From the NCBI RefSeq assembly GCF_030077865.1, contig NZ_JASDDP010000013.1: a DNA stretch of 26,099 nucleotides; one strand, written 5' to 3'. Source of the stretch: Mycoplasma_H phocimorsus. Lineage in GTDB: Bacteria; Bacillota_I; Bacilli_A; Mycoplasmatales; Metamycoplasmataceae. Positions within the stretch are counted from its first letter, which is position 1; each line of letters begins with the position of its first letter. Shown piece by piece: positions 19,330 through 26,099 of the stretch. The notes beneath the pieces are model-generated. The model saw only the letters and a program-made list of their open reading frames with translations. It made no database searches and was not told the origin of the DNA. The position numbers were made by a program, and so were the translations under genes.

Positions 19330-19351
19330 TTTTAGATCAATTTATCTAAAA
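19330..19351. repeat. Inverted repeat upstream of the charged-helix lipoprotein promoter
   Basis: Perfect 8-bp palindrome TTTTAGAT (19330-19337) / ATCTAAAA (19344-19351), 6-nt spacer, ending 20 nt before the extended -10. Because it borders the -35 region it could be an operator. It has no clean T run and rnpB already ends upstream, so a terminator is less likely. Confidence 0.4.
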
Positions 19352-19371
19352 TTTTAAATAGAAATGTTTTA

Positions 19372-19380
19372 TGATATAAT
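19372..19380 (+). promoter_or_regulatory. Extended -10 promoter (TGATATAAT) of the charged-helix lipoprotein gene
   Basis: TGn-TATAAT with predicted start near 19387, giving a 25-nt leader that holds CGGAGGT (19399-19405) before the ATG at 19412. Confidence 0.65.
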
Positions 19381-19411
19381 TTATTATTATTTAAATAACG
19401 GAGGTTTATAT

Positions 19412-19888
19412 ATGAAAAAAAAATTATTACTTTCTTTAACAACAGCTTCATTAGTTGCTGTTCCTGTTGTTGCTATTTCATGTAGCAGTGCAGCAAGAGC
19501 ACAAAGAGAAGCTGAAGAAGCAAGAAAAGCAGAAGAGGCTAAAAAAGCAGAAGAAGCAAGAATTGCTGCTGAAAAAGCAAAAATTGAGCAAGAAAAAGCT
19601 AAAAAAGAAGCTGAAAGATTAGCTGAAGAAGCAAGAAAAGAAAAAGAAAAAGCTGAAAAAGAAGCTGCTGAAAAAGCTAGAAAAGCAGAAGAGGCAAGAA
19701 AAGCTGCTGAAGAAGCAAGAATTGCTGCCGAAAAAGCTAGAATTGAAAAAGAAAAAGCTGAAAAAGAAGCTGCTGAAAAAGAAGCTAAAAGATTAGCTGA
19801 AGAAGCAAGAATTATTGCTGAACAAAATGCTTCAACATGACAAAAAATTAAAAACTGATTCAAAAAAACATTTAGTAAAAAACAATAA
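19412..19888 (+). CDS. Lipoprotein with long charged single-helix domain and cationic amphipathic tail
   Basis: 158 residues. The signal peptide ends in the lipobox VVAISC with Cys24, so it is anchored at the cell surface. Residues about 27-138 are almost only Ala, Glu, Lys and Arg (AEEARKAEEAKKAEEARIAA-type runs), with no Pro or Gly: an uninterrupted charged alpha helix or coiled coil of roughly 110 residues, about 16 nm if straight. The tail NASTWQKIKNWFKKTFSKKQ is different, Trp/Phe-containing, basic and amphipathic, with two UGA-Trp codons. The start at 19412 follows CGGAGGT; an in-frame TTG-like start upstream is not needed. The helix contains a 53-codon internal duplication. A spacer or stalk, or an adhesin-like surface role, is inferred; no function is recognised. 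Confidence 0.85.
19550..19867 (+). repeat. Internal 159-nt (53-codon) duplication in the charged-helix lipoprotein gene
   Basis: The block gaagaagcaagaattgctgc recurs at 19550 and 19709, 159 nt apart and in frame. Flanking residues also repeat in order (RKAEEA.., EEARIAAEKA[KR]IE, RLAEEAR). The right boundary is approximate, since the second copy degrades before the stop. An in-frame period means copy-number change would lengthen or shorten the helix without breaking the gene. Confidence 0.55.
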
Positions 19889-19895
19889 AATGAAT

Positions 19896-19925
19896 AAAAA
19901 CTTGCATTTTGTAATGCAAGTTTTT
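19896..19925. terminator. Bidirectional terminator between the lipoprotein gene and parC
   Basis: Perfect 13-bp stem aaaaacttgcatt (19896-19908) with aatgcaagttttt (19913-19925), loop ttgt. The T run on plus and its complement on minus serve both convergent genes. Confidence 0.88.
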
Positions 19926-19929
19926 ATTA

Positions 19930-22488
19930 TTAAATTTTAAGTTTCTTTTCAAGTTCATTAAAGTTTATTGAACTTTCTATTTCTAAAAGTTTGTCATCAA
20001 TTTGTTTTTCTTGTTGTTTATTAATATTTATTTGCTTAATATTAATTGGTTTAGAAATTCTTTTTACTGAACTAGAAATCGTATTATCTTTTAATATAGT
20101 TGCACCAATGATATTTTTGATCATAATTTTACTCATTTTTTCTGAAGTTAAAGTAGGTAAAATCGCATTAGTATTAATAACATTATTTACTTCATCAGCC
20201 CTAAATATCACTTTGTCTTTAGAATTTACCTCACTGGCTAAAGTGATAATATGTTTTTTAGTTTTAGATTGTTCAAATAATTTTTTACCTATAACTTGAC
20301 GATGAGCACTTTCTATATTTGCTAAATTTATTTTTTTAAGTCCAAATATGTTTGATATAAATAATACATCCATATTATTTTTAACAAGAGCTAATACTGA
20401 AATATAATCATTCTTCTTCAAATTGCAACCTTTTATTCCTTGCGCGCTTTTACCATATATAGGAATATCACTTTCAAAATATTTATTACAATTACCTTGT
20501 TCTGAAATAAGAAGAATATTCATTTCATTATTAGATTCACAAGCTCCAATTACATAATCTTTTTCTTTTAGTTTTATAATACTCATTAAGTTTGTTCTAG
20601 ATGTTTGAAGTTCTTTAAGAGCAATTCTCTTAATCATTGCATATTTAGTGGCTATAACTATATAATTAACAGATTCAAAATCATCTACTGCTATCATTGA
20701 AATAACTGATTCGCCTGAATGTATATCAATAAGATTAGAAATATGATCCCCTAAATCTTTTCATTTAGTTTCGCTAATTTTATAAATTGGAACATTAGCA
20801 TATCTACCATGATCAGTAAATAATAATAAGTTAGATGTTGAATTTGTCTTAATTATATTAACAAGAAAATCATCTGGTTTTAATTTATATGATTCTATTT
20901 CATTGGCATTATAACTAGATTTAGTTAGCTTTTTAATATAACCATGTGAGCTTAAACCAATATATATTTCTTCAACTTTAAGAAGATCTATTTTATTATA
21001 TGTTGAACTAAATTCGTCTGTTTCAATTTGCGTTCTTCTAGTAAATCCATATTCTTTTTTTATTTCTTGAAGTTGGAAGATTAATCATTTATTAAATTCT
21101 GCTTTATCATTAAGTAAATTTCTATAAAAAGTAATTGACTTTTCTAATTCTTCTTTTTGTTGTAAATAAGCTTGTTGATCAGTTAATGAAAGTTTATATA
21201 AACGAAGATCAGCAATTGCTTTTGCTTGATTTTCAGTAAAATTATGAATTTTAATTAAAGAATTAATTACACCCAATCTTGAATTACTACTGTTTCTAAT
21301 GGTTTCAATTACCTCATTTGAAATTTGAGATAATTTAATAAAACCATTAACAATTTCAAGTCTTTTTAATGATTTTTCAAGATCAAAATTAATAGTTTTA
21401 TATTTTATTTCTATTACATGATTTAAGTATGAATCAAGTAACTTATTTAGTGAAAGAAGTTTTGGTGCATTTTCAACTATAGCAACATTATTAACATTGT
21501 AATAAACTTGTAATTCTGTTTTTGAGGCCAAAAAGTTTCAAATAGAGTCGTGATCAGCTTCTTTAGTTAAAGTAATAAGAATAGAAATACCATTTCTATC
21601 ACTTTGATCTTTAACTTCAACTAAACCAGAAATTTCACCACTTTGAATATGTTTATCAATATCATAAACAAGTTTAGATTTAATTACGCCGTAAGGAATT
21701 TCTATTACTTCTATATATTTATTTTTATTATCTCCGCTAAAAATTTTTTTAGCAACTAATGTAATTCTACCATTACCTGTTTCATAAACTTTTTCAAGAT
21801 TATTAACACCATAAATAATTCCACCTGTTGGAAAATCTGGACCCTTAATATGTTTCATTAAACCTTTAGTTGTTATTGATGGATTTTTAATTTTAGCAAT
21901 AGTAGCATCAATAATTTCAGATAAATTATGAGGTGGCATATCAGTCGCAAATCCAGATGCAATTCCTTTAGCACCATTTAAAAGTAAATTAGGAATTATA
22001 GAAGGTAAAACAGTAGGCTCTTGTTCTGAATCATCAAAATTTGGAGTAAACTTCACAGTATTTTTTTCTAAATCATTTAACATTAAATTTGTAATTTTAG
22101 AAAGTTTAGCTTCAGTATAACGCATTGCAGCAGCAGGATCATCATCGATAGAACCAACATTACCATGCATATTTACAAGCGGAACATTCATTTTTCAGCT
22201 TTGAGCCATTCTAACCATTGCTTCATATATGGAACTATCTCCATGTGGATGATACTTACCAATAACATCACCAACTACTCTAGCTGATTTTTTAAATGGT
22301 TTATCATTTGTTAAGTTAAGTTCAAACATAGAATATAAAATTCTTCTTTGAACTGGTTTTAATCCATCACGCGCATCAGGAAGTGCTCTTTGTTGAATAA
22401 TATATTTAGAATATCTTCCAAAGCGATCATTCATAATTAAATCAAGAGATTGATTAATAATATTTTGATTTATAAATTTATTTTTCAT
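19930..22488 (-). CDS. parC: DNA topoisomerase IV subunit A
   Basis: 852-residue subunit that cuts and rejoins DNA in topoisomerase IV, which unlinks daughter chromosomes; it pairs with ParE encoded just upstream. The N-terminal breakage-reunion domain begins with RYSKYIIQQRALPDARDGLK, followed by the quinolone-resistance region KYHPHGDSSIYEAM with Ser85 and Glu89, the residues found in drug-sensitive enzymes at the equivalent of E. coli Ser80/Glu84. The catalytic Tyr is Tyr124 in AAAMRYTEAKL. A coiled-coil stretch and a C-terminal beta-pinwheel with degenerate repeats follow. UGA-Trp codons split the frame at several places. The start overlaps parE by 11 nt, so translation is coupled. GyrA is less likely because the C-terminal domain lacks an evident GyrA box and the partner is ParE-like, but the two are close relatives. 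Confidence 0.9.
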
Positions 22489-24397
22489 TTGTTACCTCAA
22501 AATCATCTTCTAAAGAAAAATTAACATTATTTGTTATTCACTCTTTACGTTTATCAGCTGCATCACCCATTAAAGTTGATACACGCCTTTCGACAATATT
22601 GGCATCATCTATACCAACTTGAATTAAAGTTCTTGTTTTAGGGTCCATAGTAGTTTCTCATAACTGATCAGCATTCATTTCTCCTAATCCTTTATATCTT
22701 TGAATTTCATATGATTTTAATTTTGCAGTTTTATCTTTTAATTCTTGTTCATCTCATGCATATAAAATTTCATTTTTAGCTTTTATTTTATATAAAGGCG
22801 GCAATGCTATATATATCATTTTATTTTCTATAAGAGGTAACATATAACGAAAGAAAAATGTTAAAAGTAAAATTTGAATATGAGCACCATCAGTATCGGC
22901 ATCAGTCATAATAATAATCTTTCCGTAATTTGACTTTTTAATATCAAATTCTTTTCCTATTCCTGCTGAAATCGTATTTATAATTGTTGAAAGTTCTTCA
23001 TTTTTCAATATATCAGTAAGTTTAGTTTTTTCAGTATTTAAAACTTTACCTCTTAATGGTAAAATGGCTTGAGTTTGCCGATCTCTTCCTGATTTTGCAC
23101 TACCACCAGCAGAATCACCTTCTACTAAAAATAACTCTCTTTCTTCAGCTTTTTTTGATTGAGCAGGAGTTAATTTGCCAGAAAGTATTTGTTTTTCTTT
23201 TAATTTATTTTTAGCAGTTCTTGTTTCAATTCTTGCTTTTCTTGCTGCCATTCTTGAATCAAAGGCATGTTTTATTTTATTAAAAATAATAGTAGCTTCT
23301 TTATTATGTTCATTTAATCACGTTCTTATAAATCTAGAAGTAATTTCTTCAACAACTCCTTTAGCCTCTGGAGTACCTAACTTATCTTTGGTTTGACCAA
23401 CAAATTCTAAAATTGCTTCTGGAACTTTTAAGGAAATAATAAAGGTAATACCTTCTCTAATATCTTCCCCATCAAAACTATTTTTACCTTTAATAATATT
23501 TTTATCATATGCATATTCATTAAATGTTTTTGTTAAAGCGCTTTTTAATGCAATCTCATGGGAACCGCCATCTCTAGTTTTAACATTATTAACAAATGAA
23601 ATGATAGTTTCATTGAAGCTATCAGTATACTGAAAACCTAATTCAACTTCAATATTATATTTTTTATCAGTTTCTGCATAAGTTACAATCGGTGTAATTC
23701 CTTTTTTTGATTCATTCATAAAACCTATAAAAGCGCTGACACCATTTTCATAATGGAAAATGTCTTCTCTTTGATTGATTTCATCGACTAATTCAATTTT
23801 TAATCCGGCAATTAAAAATGATTGCTCTCTTAAACGCTCTGAAATTAAATCATAGCTAAAACTTGATCTTTTAAAAATCTCATAATTAGGTCAGAATTGA
23901 ACTTTTGTTCCATTTTTTGTTGTATTTCCAATTGCTTTTGTTCTAAAAGTGATGTTATCTCCATTTTCAAATTGCGTTAAATAAATTTTTTTGTCGCGAT
24001 AAACTTCAACTGACAATTTGCTTGAAAGCGCATTTACTACAGAAGAACCAACACCATGAAGTCCTCCAGATGTTTTATAAGCTCCTTCTGAAAATTTACC
24101 ACCAGCATGTAAATCGGTAAATACTACTTCAACTGCTGACTTATTATTTGAGTGTTTACCAACAGGAATTCCTCGACCATCATCTTCAACAATAACACTT
24201 TTATCTTTTTTTAGTGTTACTTTAATTTGTTTGGCGTAGCCAGCTAAAGCTTCATCAATTGAATTATCTACAATTTCTCAAATAAGATGATGAAGCCCAT
24301 TTACATCTGTTGAACCAATATACATACCTGGTCTTTTTTTAACAGCTTCAAGACCTTCTAATTTTTTAATGCTATTTTCGTTATAATTGTTATTCAT
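22478..24397 (-). CDS. parE: DNA topoisomerase IV subunit B
   Basis: 639-residue ATPase subunit of topoisomerase IV. GHKL ATPase motifs: EIVDNSIDEAL with catalytic Glu41 and Asn45, then EDDGRGIPVGKH, and the GGLHGVGSSVVNALS lid loop. The transducer domain carries QTKDKLGTPEAKG. The TOPRIM domain has LVEGDSAGGSAKSGRDR (Glu426), PLRGKVLN, and MTDADTDGAHI with Asp499/501/503, positions that nearly match E. coli GyrB numbering. The end RYKGLGEMN.. region is complete. First gene of the parE-parC operon. The start ATG at 24397 has no ribosome-binding site; a TGn-TATAAT element ends 7 nt upstream, so its mRNA appears leaderless. ParE rather than GyrB is inferred from the directly linked parC and gene order parE-parC. 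Confidence 0.9.
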
Positions 24398-24404
24398 AAT
24401 TTTA

Positions 24405-24413
24405 ATTATAACA
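24405..24413 (-). promoter_or_regulatory. Extended -10 promoter (TGTTATAAT) of parE-parC, implying a leaderless mRNA
   Basis: On the minus strand TGn-TATAAT ends 7 nt before the parE ATG (24397). It is the same nine bases as the dnaK extended -10, but here with no room for a leader. Confidence 0.6.
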
Positions 24414-24725
24414 ATTTTAAAATTTTTAAAACCTTATAAAATCAAGATATTAATAACATATCAAAGTGTCATAAATAATGCTAATTAATAATGAAAAATG
24501 TTATTTTACTTTATTTTAGAATTTAAATAAAAACTTTTAGAATACATAAATTTAAATTTCCAAAATTTACAGTAATTATTTAATTTTGAATTAAATATAA
24601 TTATAAAAATAATAAATTAAAATTAAACAAGATATGTTTATAAAAATATTATGTACATTAATAAAAACATTATTTTTTGAATATACAAAATACTATATTA
24701 AAGAAAAAAGAAAAATAAATTAAAA

Positions 24726-24750
24726 ACACCATAACAAATAATTATGGTGT
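24726..24750 (-). terminator. Terminator-like hairpin, minus strand
   Basis: Perfect 9-bp stem acaccataa (24726-24734) / ttatggtgt (24742-24750), 7-nt loop. On the minus strand it is followed by TTTTTAATTTATTTTTC; on the plus strand no T run follows. It therefore fits a gene ending on the minus strand at 24766. Confidence 0.65.
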
Positions 24751-24765
24751 AAATTAATAATTTAC

Positions 24766-24870
24766 TTAATTGTTAAAATAAATTTCTTTTTGTTTAAAAA
24801 AATGAACTTTAATTTTAAATTCTTCTTCAATTTGATTTTTAATATCAACTCCCATAACTTCTTCCCTGAG
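24766..24870 (-). pseudogene. Orphan C-terminal gene tail on the minus strand
   Basis: 34 codons ending in TAA, 15 nt before a minus-strand terminator hairpin, reading LREEVMGVDIKNQIEEEF then KIKVHFFKQKEIYFNN. The composition (charged, ordered, no F/N runs) looks like genuine coding sequence, whereas the plus-strand reading of the same bases (NFNFKFFFNLIFNINSHNFF) does not. Upstream of about 24870 the minus frame stays open to 24945 but its residues (FQSFSIFSIK) look non-coding. This suggests the tail of a gene whose body was lost at a junction near 24870. Parent gene not recognised. Confidence 0.45.
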
Positions 24871-25425
24871 TTTTATAGAAAATATAGAGAAAGACTGAAA
24901 AATAATAAAATTGAAATTAATGATGACTTGAAATTTGAAGCCGGTCTATCTGATTTCACTGATATAGATGTTATGTATATTTGAAAAGCCTTAAATCAGC
25001 ATTTAATTACCAAAGAAACACTTACAAAAGATGAAATAAACGAATTAGTGCAAGGTATAAAATCCTCAAATACTGAATACATGAAAGCTGAAATAATCGA
25101 GCAGTTTATGATATACTGAAATTCAAGTTCTTATTCTGATAGAGTTAAGATGACGACAGAAAACGCCGCTTTCAATAAAAGCATTTCTGATATGGCAAAA
25201 AATTTTAAAGAAAAAATATCTCAATGAATCAAAGAATATGTGCTAAAAAAAGATTTTTTGTTAAAAAAACTAAATTCCTTTAGCAAAAAGGATGATAAAT
25301 TAATTAAAAGATTTACACAAGAAATAACAGATTTTTTTTATAAAGTGTATGAAGTATTAATATGAAATGAAAATGATAATGATGAATCAATAAGTTTTAC
25401 TATTAATAATGACTTCGTTTTCTAA
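24802..25425 (+). CDS. Hypothetical protein, probably 5'-truncated or chimeric
   Basis: Nominally 207 residues from the ATG at 24802, with UGA-Trp codons (as in DVMYIWKALNQHL, IYWNSSSYS, SQWIKEY). No family recognised. From about residue 26 (24877 on) it reads as an ordinary, helix-rich soluble protein with mixed charges: YRKYRERLKNNKIEIN, DLKFEAGLSDFTDIDVMYIW, TTENAAFNKSISDMAKNF, then a Lys-rich helical part and an acidic end. The first 25 residues are Phe/Asn-rich and are the antisense of the minus-strand gene tail, so the true N-terminus was probably lost or lies downstream; the next in-frame ATG is in DVMYI. No ribosome-binding site precedes 24802. A good terminator follows. Whether it is expressed is uncertain. 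Confidence 0.55.
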
Positions 25426-25446
25426 AAATATATTAATAAAAAACGT

Positions 25447-25487
25447 AAATAGTAAAGCAAAAATCACTTTACTATTTTTATTTTATT
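25447..25487 (+). terminator. Terminator after the hypothetical gene
   Basis: Perfect 11-bp stem aaatagtaaag (25447-25457) with ctttactattt (25467-25477), 9-nt loop, followed by the T-rich ttattttatt. Confidence 0.8.
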
Positions 25488-25542
25488 AAATGATTAAAAA
25501 AATATTTAATATTGATAATTATAAGTGCTATCTAGTAATTAA

Positions 25543-25659
25543 TTATTGATAATTAGATTTAAATTTTTTCATTATAATTTTTAATGTTCAAGCTGATAAT
25601 ATGTTAAATTCATAATCTTTATACTGCATTTTTTCTAAATTTTTCCCTTTTTTAAAATT
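25543..25659 (-). pseudogene. Short minus-strand ORF scrap
   Basis: Open from 25659 to TAA at 25543-25545, 38 codons, including KGKNLEKMQYKDYEFNILSA then W (UGA) and TLKIIMKKFKSNYQ. An ATG at 25629 has no ribosome-binding site. The residue mix is protein-like, so it could be the last part of a lost gene, but at this length and base composition chance cannot be excluded. The rest of the 25488-25720 gap shows only a duplicated attgataatta (25511-25521 and 25545-25555). Confidence 0.25.
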
Positions 25660-25720
25660 TTAGTTGTTTTTTGACTATTACTTAGTGTGGATAAAAATTC
25701 TGCAGAAAAAAGATAAAAAA

Positions 25721-26099
25721 ATGGAATTACACAAAACATTTAAACTAGCTAATAAAATTACCAAAAAACAACATGAAAATATTATGAAGTTGTATGAAAA
25801 TCATGAATATATATTAATTTATGATGAAAATTATGTTCAACACACATTAGTAAGTTATAATACTTTTAAAGAAATATCTTCTGTTGGAGCAAATGTGAAT
25901 AGAAAAGAATTTGAAGAATTTAAAAAAGATCTTTTAAAGGCAATCAAAGATTCTGAAATTAGTCGTAAGACTGATAAGCTTGAAGCCGAAAAACAACGTC
26001 AAAAAGATAAGGCTGAAATGAATCAAAATCTTATTTCATTTAAAAATGAAATACTTGAAATGCGTCGTTTAGATAAACTTGAAGCTGAAAAACAACGTC
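25721..26099 (+). CDS. Coiled-coil repeat protein, N-terminal part (3' end outside window)
   Basis: 126 codons to the window edge with no stop. Residues 1-55 are compact: MELHKTFKLANKITKKQ.., then YILIYDENYVQHTLVSYNTF, a strand-turn-strand-helix pattern that resembles Phd/YefM-type antitoxins and other small modifiers (inference from pattern only). From about residue 65 it is Lys/Glu/Gln-rich and coiled-coil-like, with the block DKLEAEKQR at residues 85-93 and again at 118-126. Codon use includes CGT, GCC and CTT more than its neighbours. The ATG at 25721 has only a weak purine stretch upstream; GTG 25685 and TTG 25664 are in frame and cannot be excluded. TTGACT at 25671-25676 could be a -35. 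No family named. Confidence 0.65.
   Translation, partial: MELHKTFKLANKITKKQHENIMKLYENHEYILIYDENYVQHTLVSYNTFKEISSVGANVNRKEFEEFKKDLLKAIKDSEISRKTDKLEAEKQRQKDKAEMNQNLISFKNEILEMRRLDKLEAEKQR
25973..26099 (+). repeat. 99-nt (33-codon) in-frame tandem repeat, second copy cut by the window end
   Basis: gat-aaa/aag-ctt-gaa-gcc/gct-gaa-aaa-caa-cgt starts at 25973 and again at 26072, exactly 99 nt apart. Differences are synonymous (aag/aaa, gcc/gct). More copies may follow outside the window. Confidence 0.6.

Larger units (their letters stand above)
24398..24765. other. Intergenic region upstream of parE; one possible short ORF
   Basis: AT-rich stretch without an assignable gene. A 29-codon plus ORF at 24634-24723 starts MFIKILCTLIKTLFF and ends with a basic tail; TATAAT at 24596-24601 precedes it, but it has no ribosome-binding site, so it may be chance or the scrap of a gene. 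The minus-strand hairpin at 24726-24750 lies at its right end. Confidence 0.45.

Noticed and set aside
19412..19426. Run of nine A after the ATG as a phase-variation switch
   Set aside because: It encodes the normal Lys-Lys-Lys of a lipoprotein signal, and such A runs are expected by chance in this base composition; no evidence of slippage.
19387..19863. 158-codon open frame on the minus strand opposite the charged-helix lipoprotein
   Set aside because: Shadow caused by GAA/AAA/GCA codon repetition; reads as low-complexity Phe/Ser/Ala and has no ribosome-binding site. The plus frame has a full signal peptide, promoter and terminator.
19991..20299. 102-codon plus ORF opposite parC, and similar plus ORFs opposite parE and argS
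   Set aside because: Antisense shadows of well-identified genes.
25501..25560. Repeated attgataatta motifs as a possible iteron or CRISPR-like array
   Set aside because: Only two copies of 11 nt with unequal context; no regular spacers and expected in AT-rich DNA.

Overview
The window reads as part of a mycoplasma (Mollicutes) chromosome. It is extremely AT-rich, and almost every long gene is only open if UGA is read as tryptophan (translation table 4), with UGG used occasionally. It also carries prokaryotic lipoproteins with mycoplasma-type signal peptides, a CIRCE heat-shock operator, a ParE/ParC pair and a bacterial RNase P RNA. The species cannot be named from sequence alone.

Layout. 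1-377: the 3' end of pyruvate kinase with a strong terminator. 458-3463: two separately promoted surface lipoproteins, an S41-type protease-like protein and a HAD/P4-type acid phosphatase. 3515-8167 (minus): a tight three-gene operon transcribed malL-like alpha-glucosidase > beta-phosphoglucomutase > GH65 disaccharide phosphorylase. The genes overlap or nearly touch and convert imported alpha-glucosides to glucose, beta-glucose-1-P and glucose-6-P. 8374-10891: apt, then dnaK under a CIRCE operator. 11072-14913: two tandem paralogous lipoproteins of unknown function, each with an additional conserved glycine-rich membrane helix. 14914-15466: a gene-poor stretch with a decayed minus-strand ORF. 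15467-17089 (minus): argS. 17198-18862: an APC amino-acid permease with a strong ribosome-binding site but no AUG start. 18947-19250: rnpB. 19412-19888: a lipoprotein made of one long charged helix. 19930-24397 (minus): parE-parC. 24398-26099: a scrambled accessory edge with a minus-strand gene tail abutting a plus-strand ORF, a further minus-strand ORF scrap, and the start of a coiled-coil repeat protein that runs out of the window.

Main points of interest: (i) apt, argS and parE each have a -10 element 7-8 nt before the AUG and no Shine-Dalgarno, so they look leaderless, while the other genes have leaders with AGGAG-type sites; (ii) the tandem lipoproteins have a topology that would put their large C-terminal parts in the cytoplasm if the signal peptide is processed; (iii) there is a probable recombination breakpoint near 24.87 kb; (iv) the permease seems to start at AUA or AUU; (v) two proteins contain in-frame repeats (159 nt and 99 nt periods) that could change length. 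Coordinates of genes containing UGA codons were derived by joining the reading frame across UGA by hand. Family assignments rest on motif recognition, without database searches.
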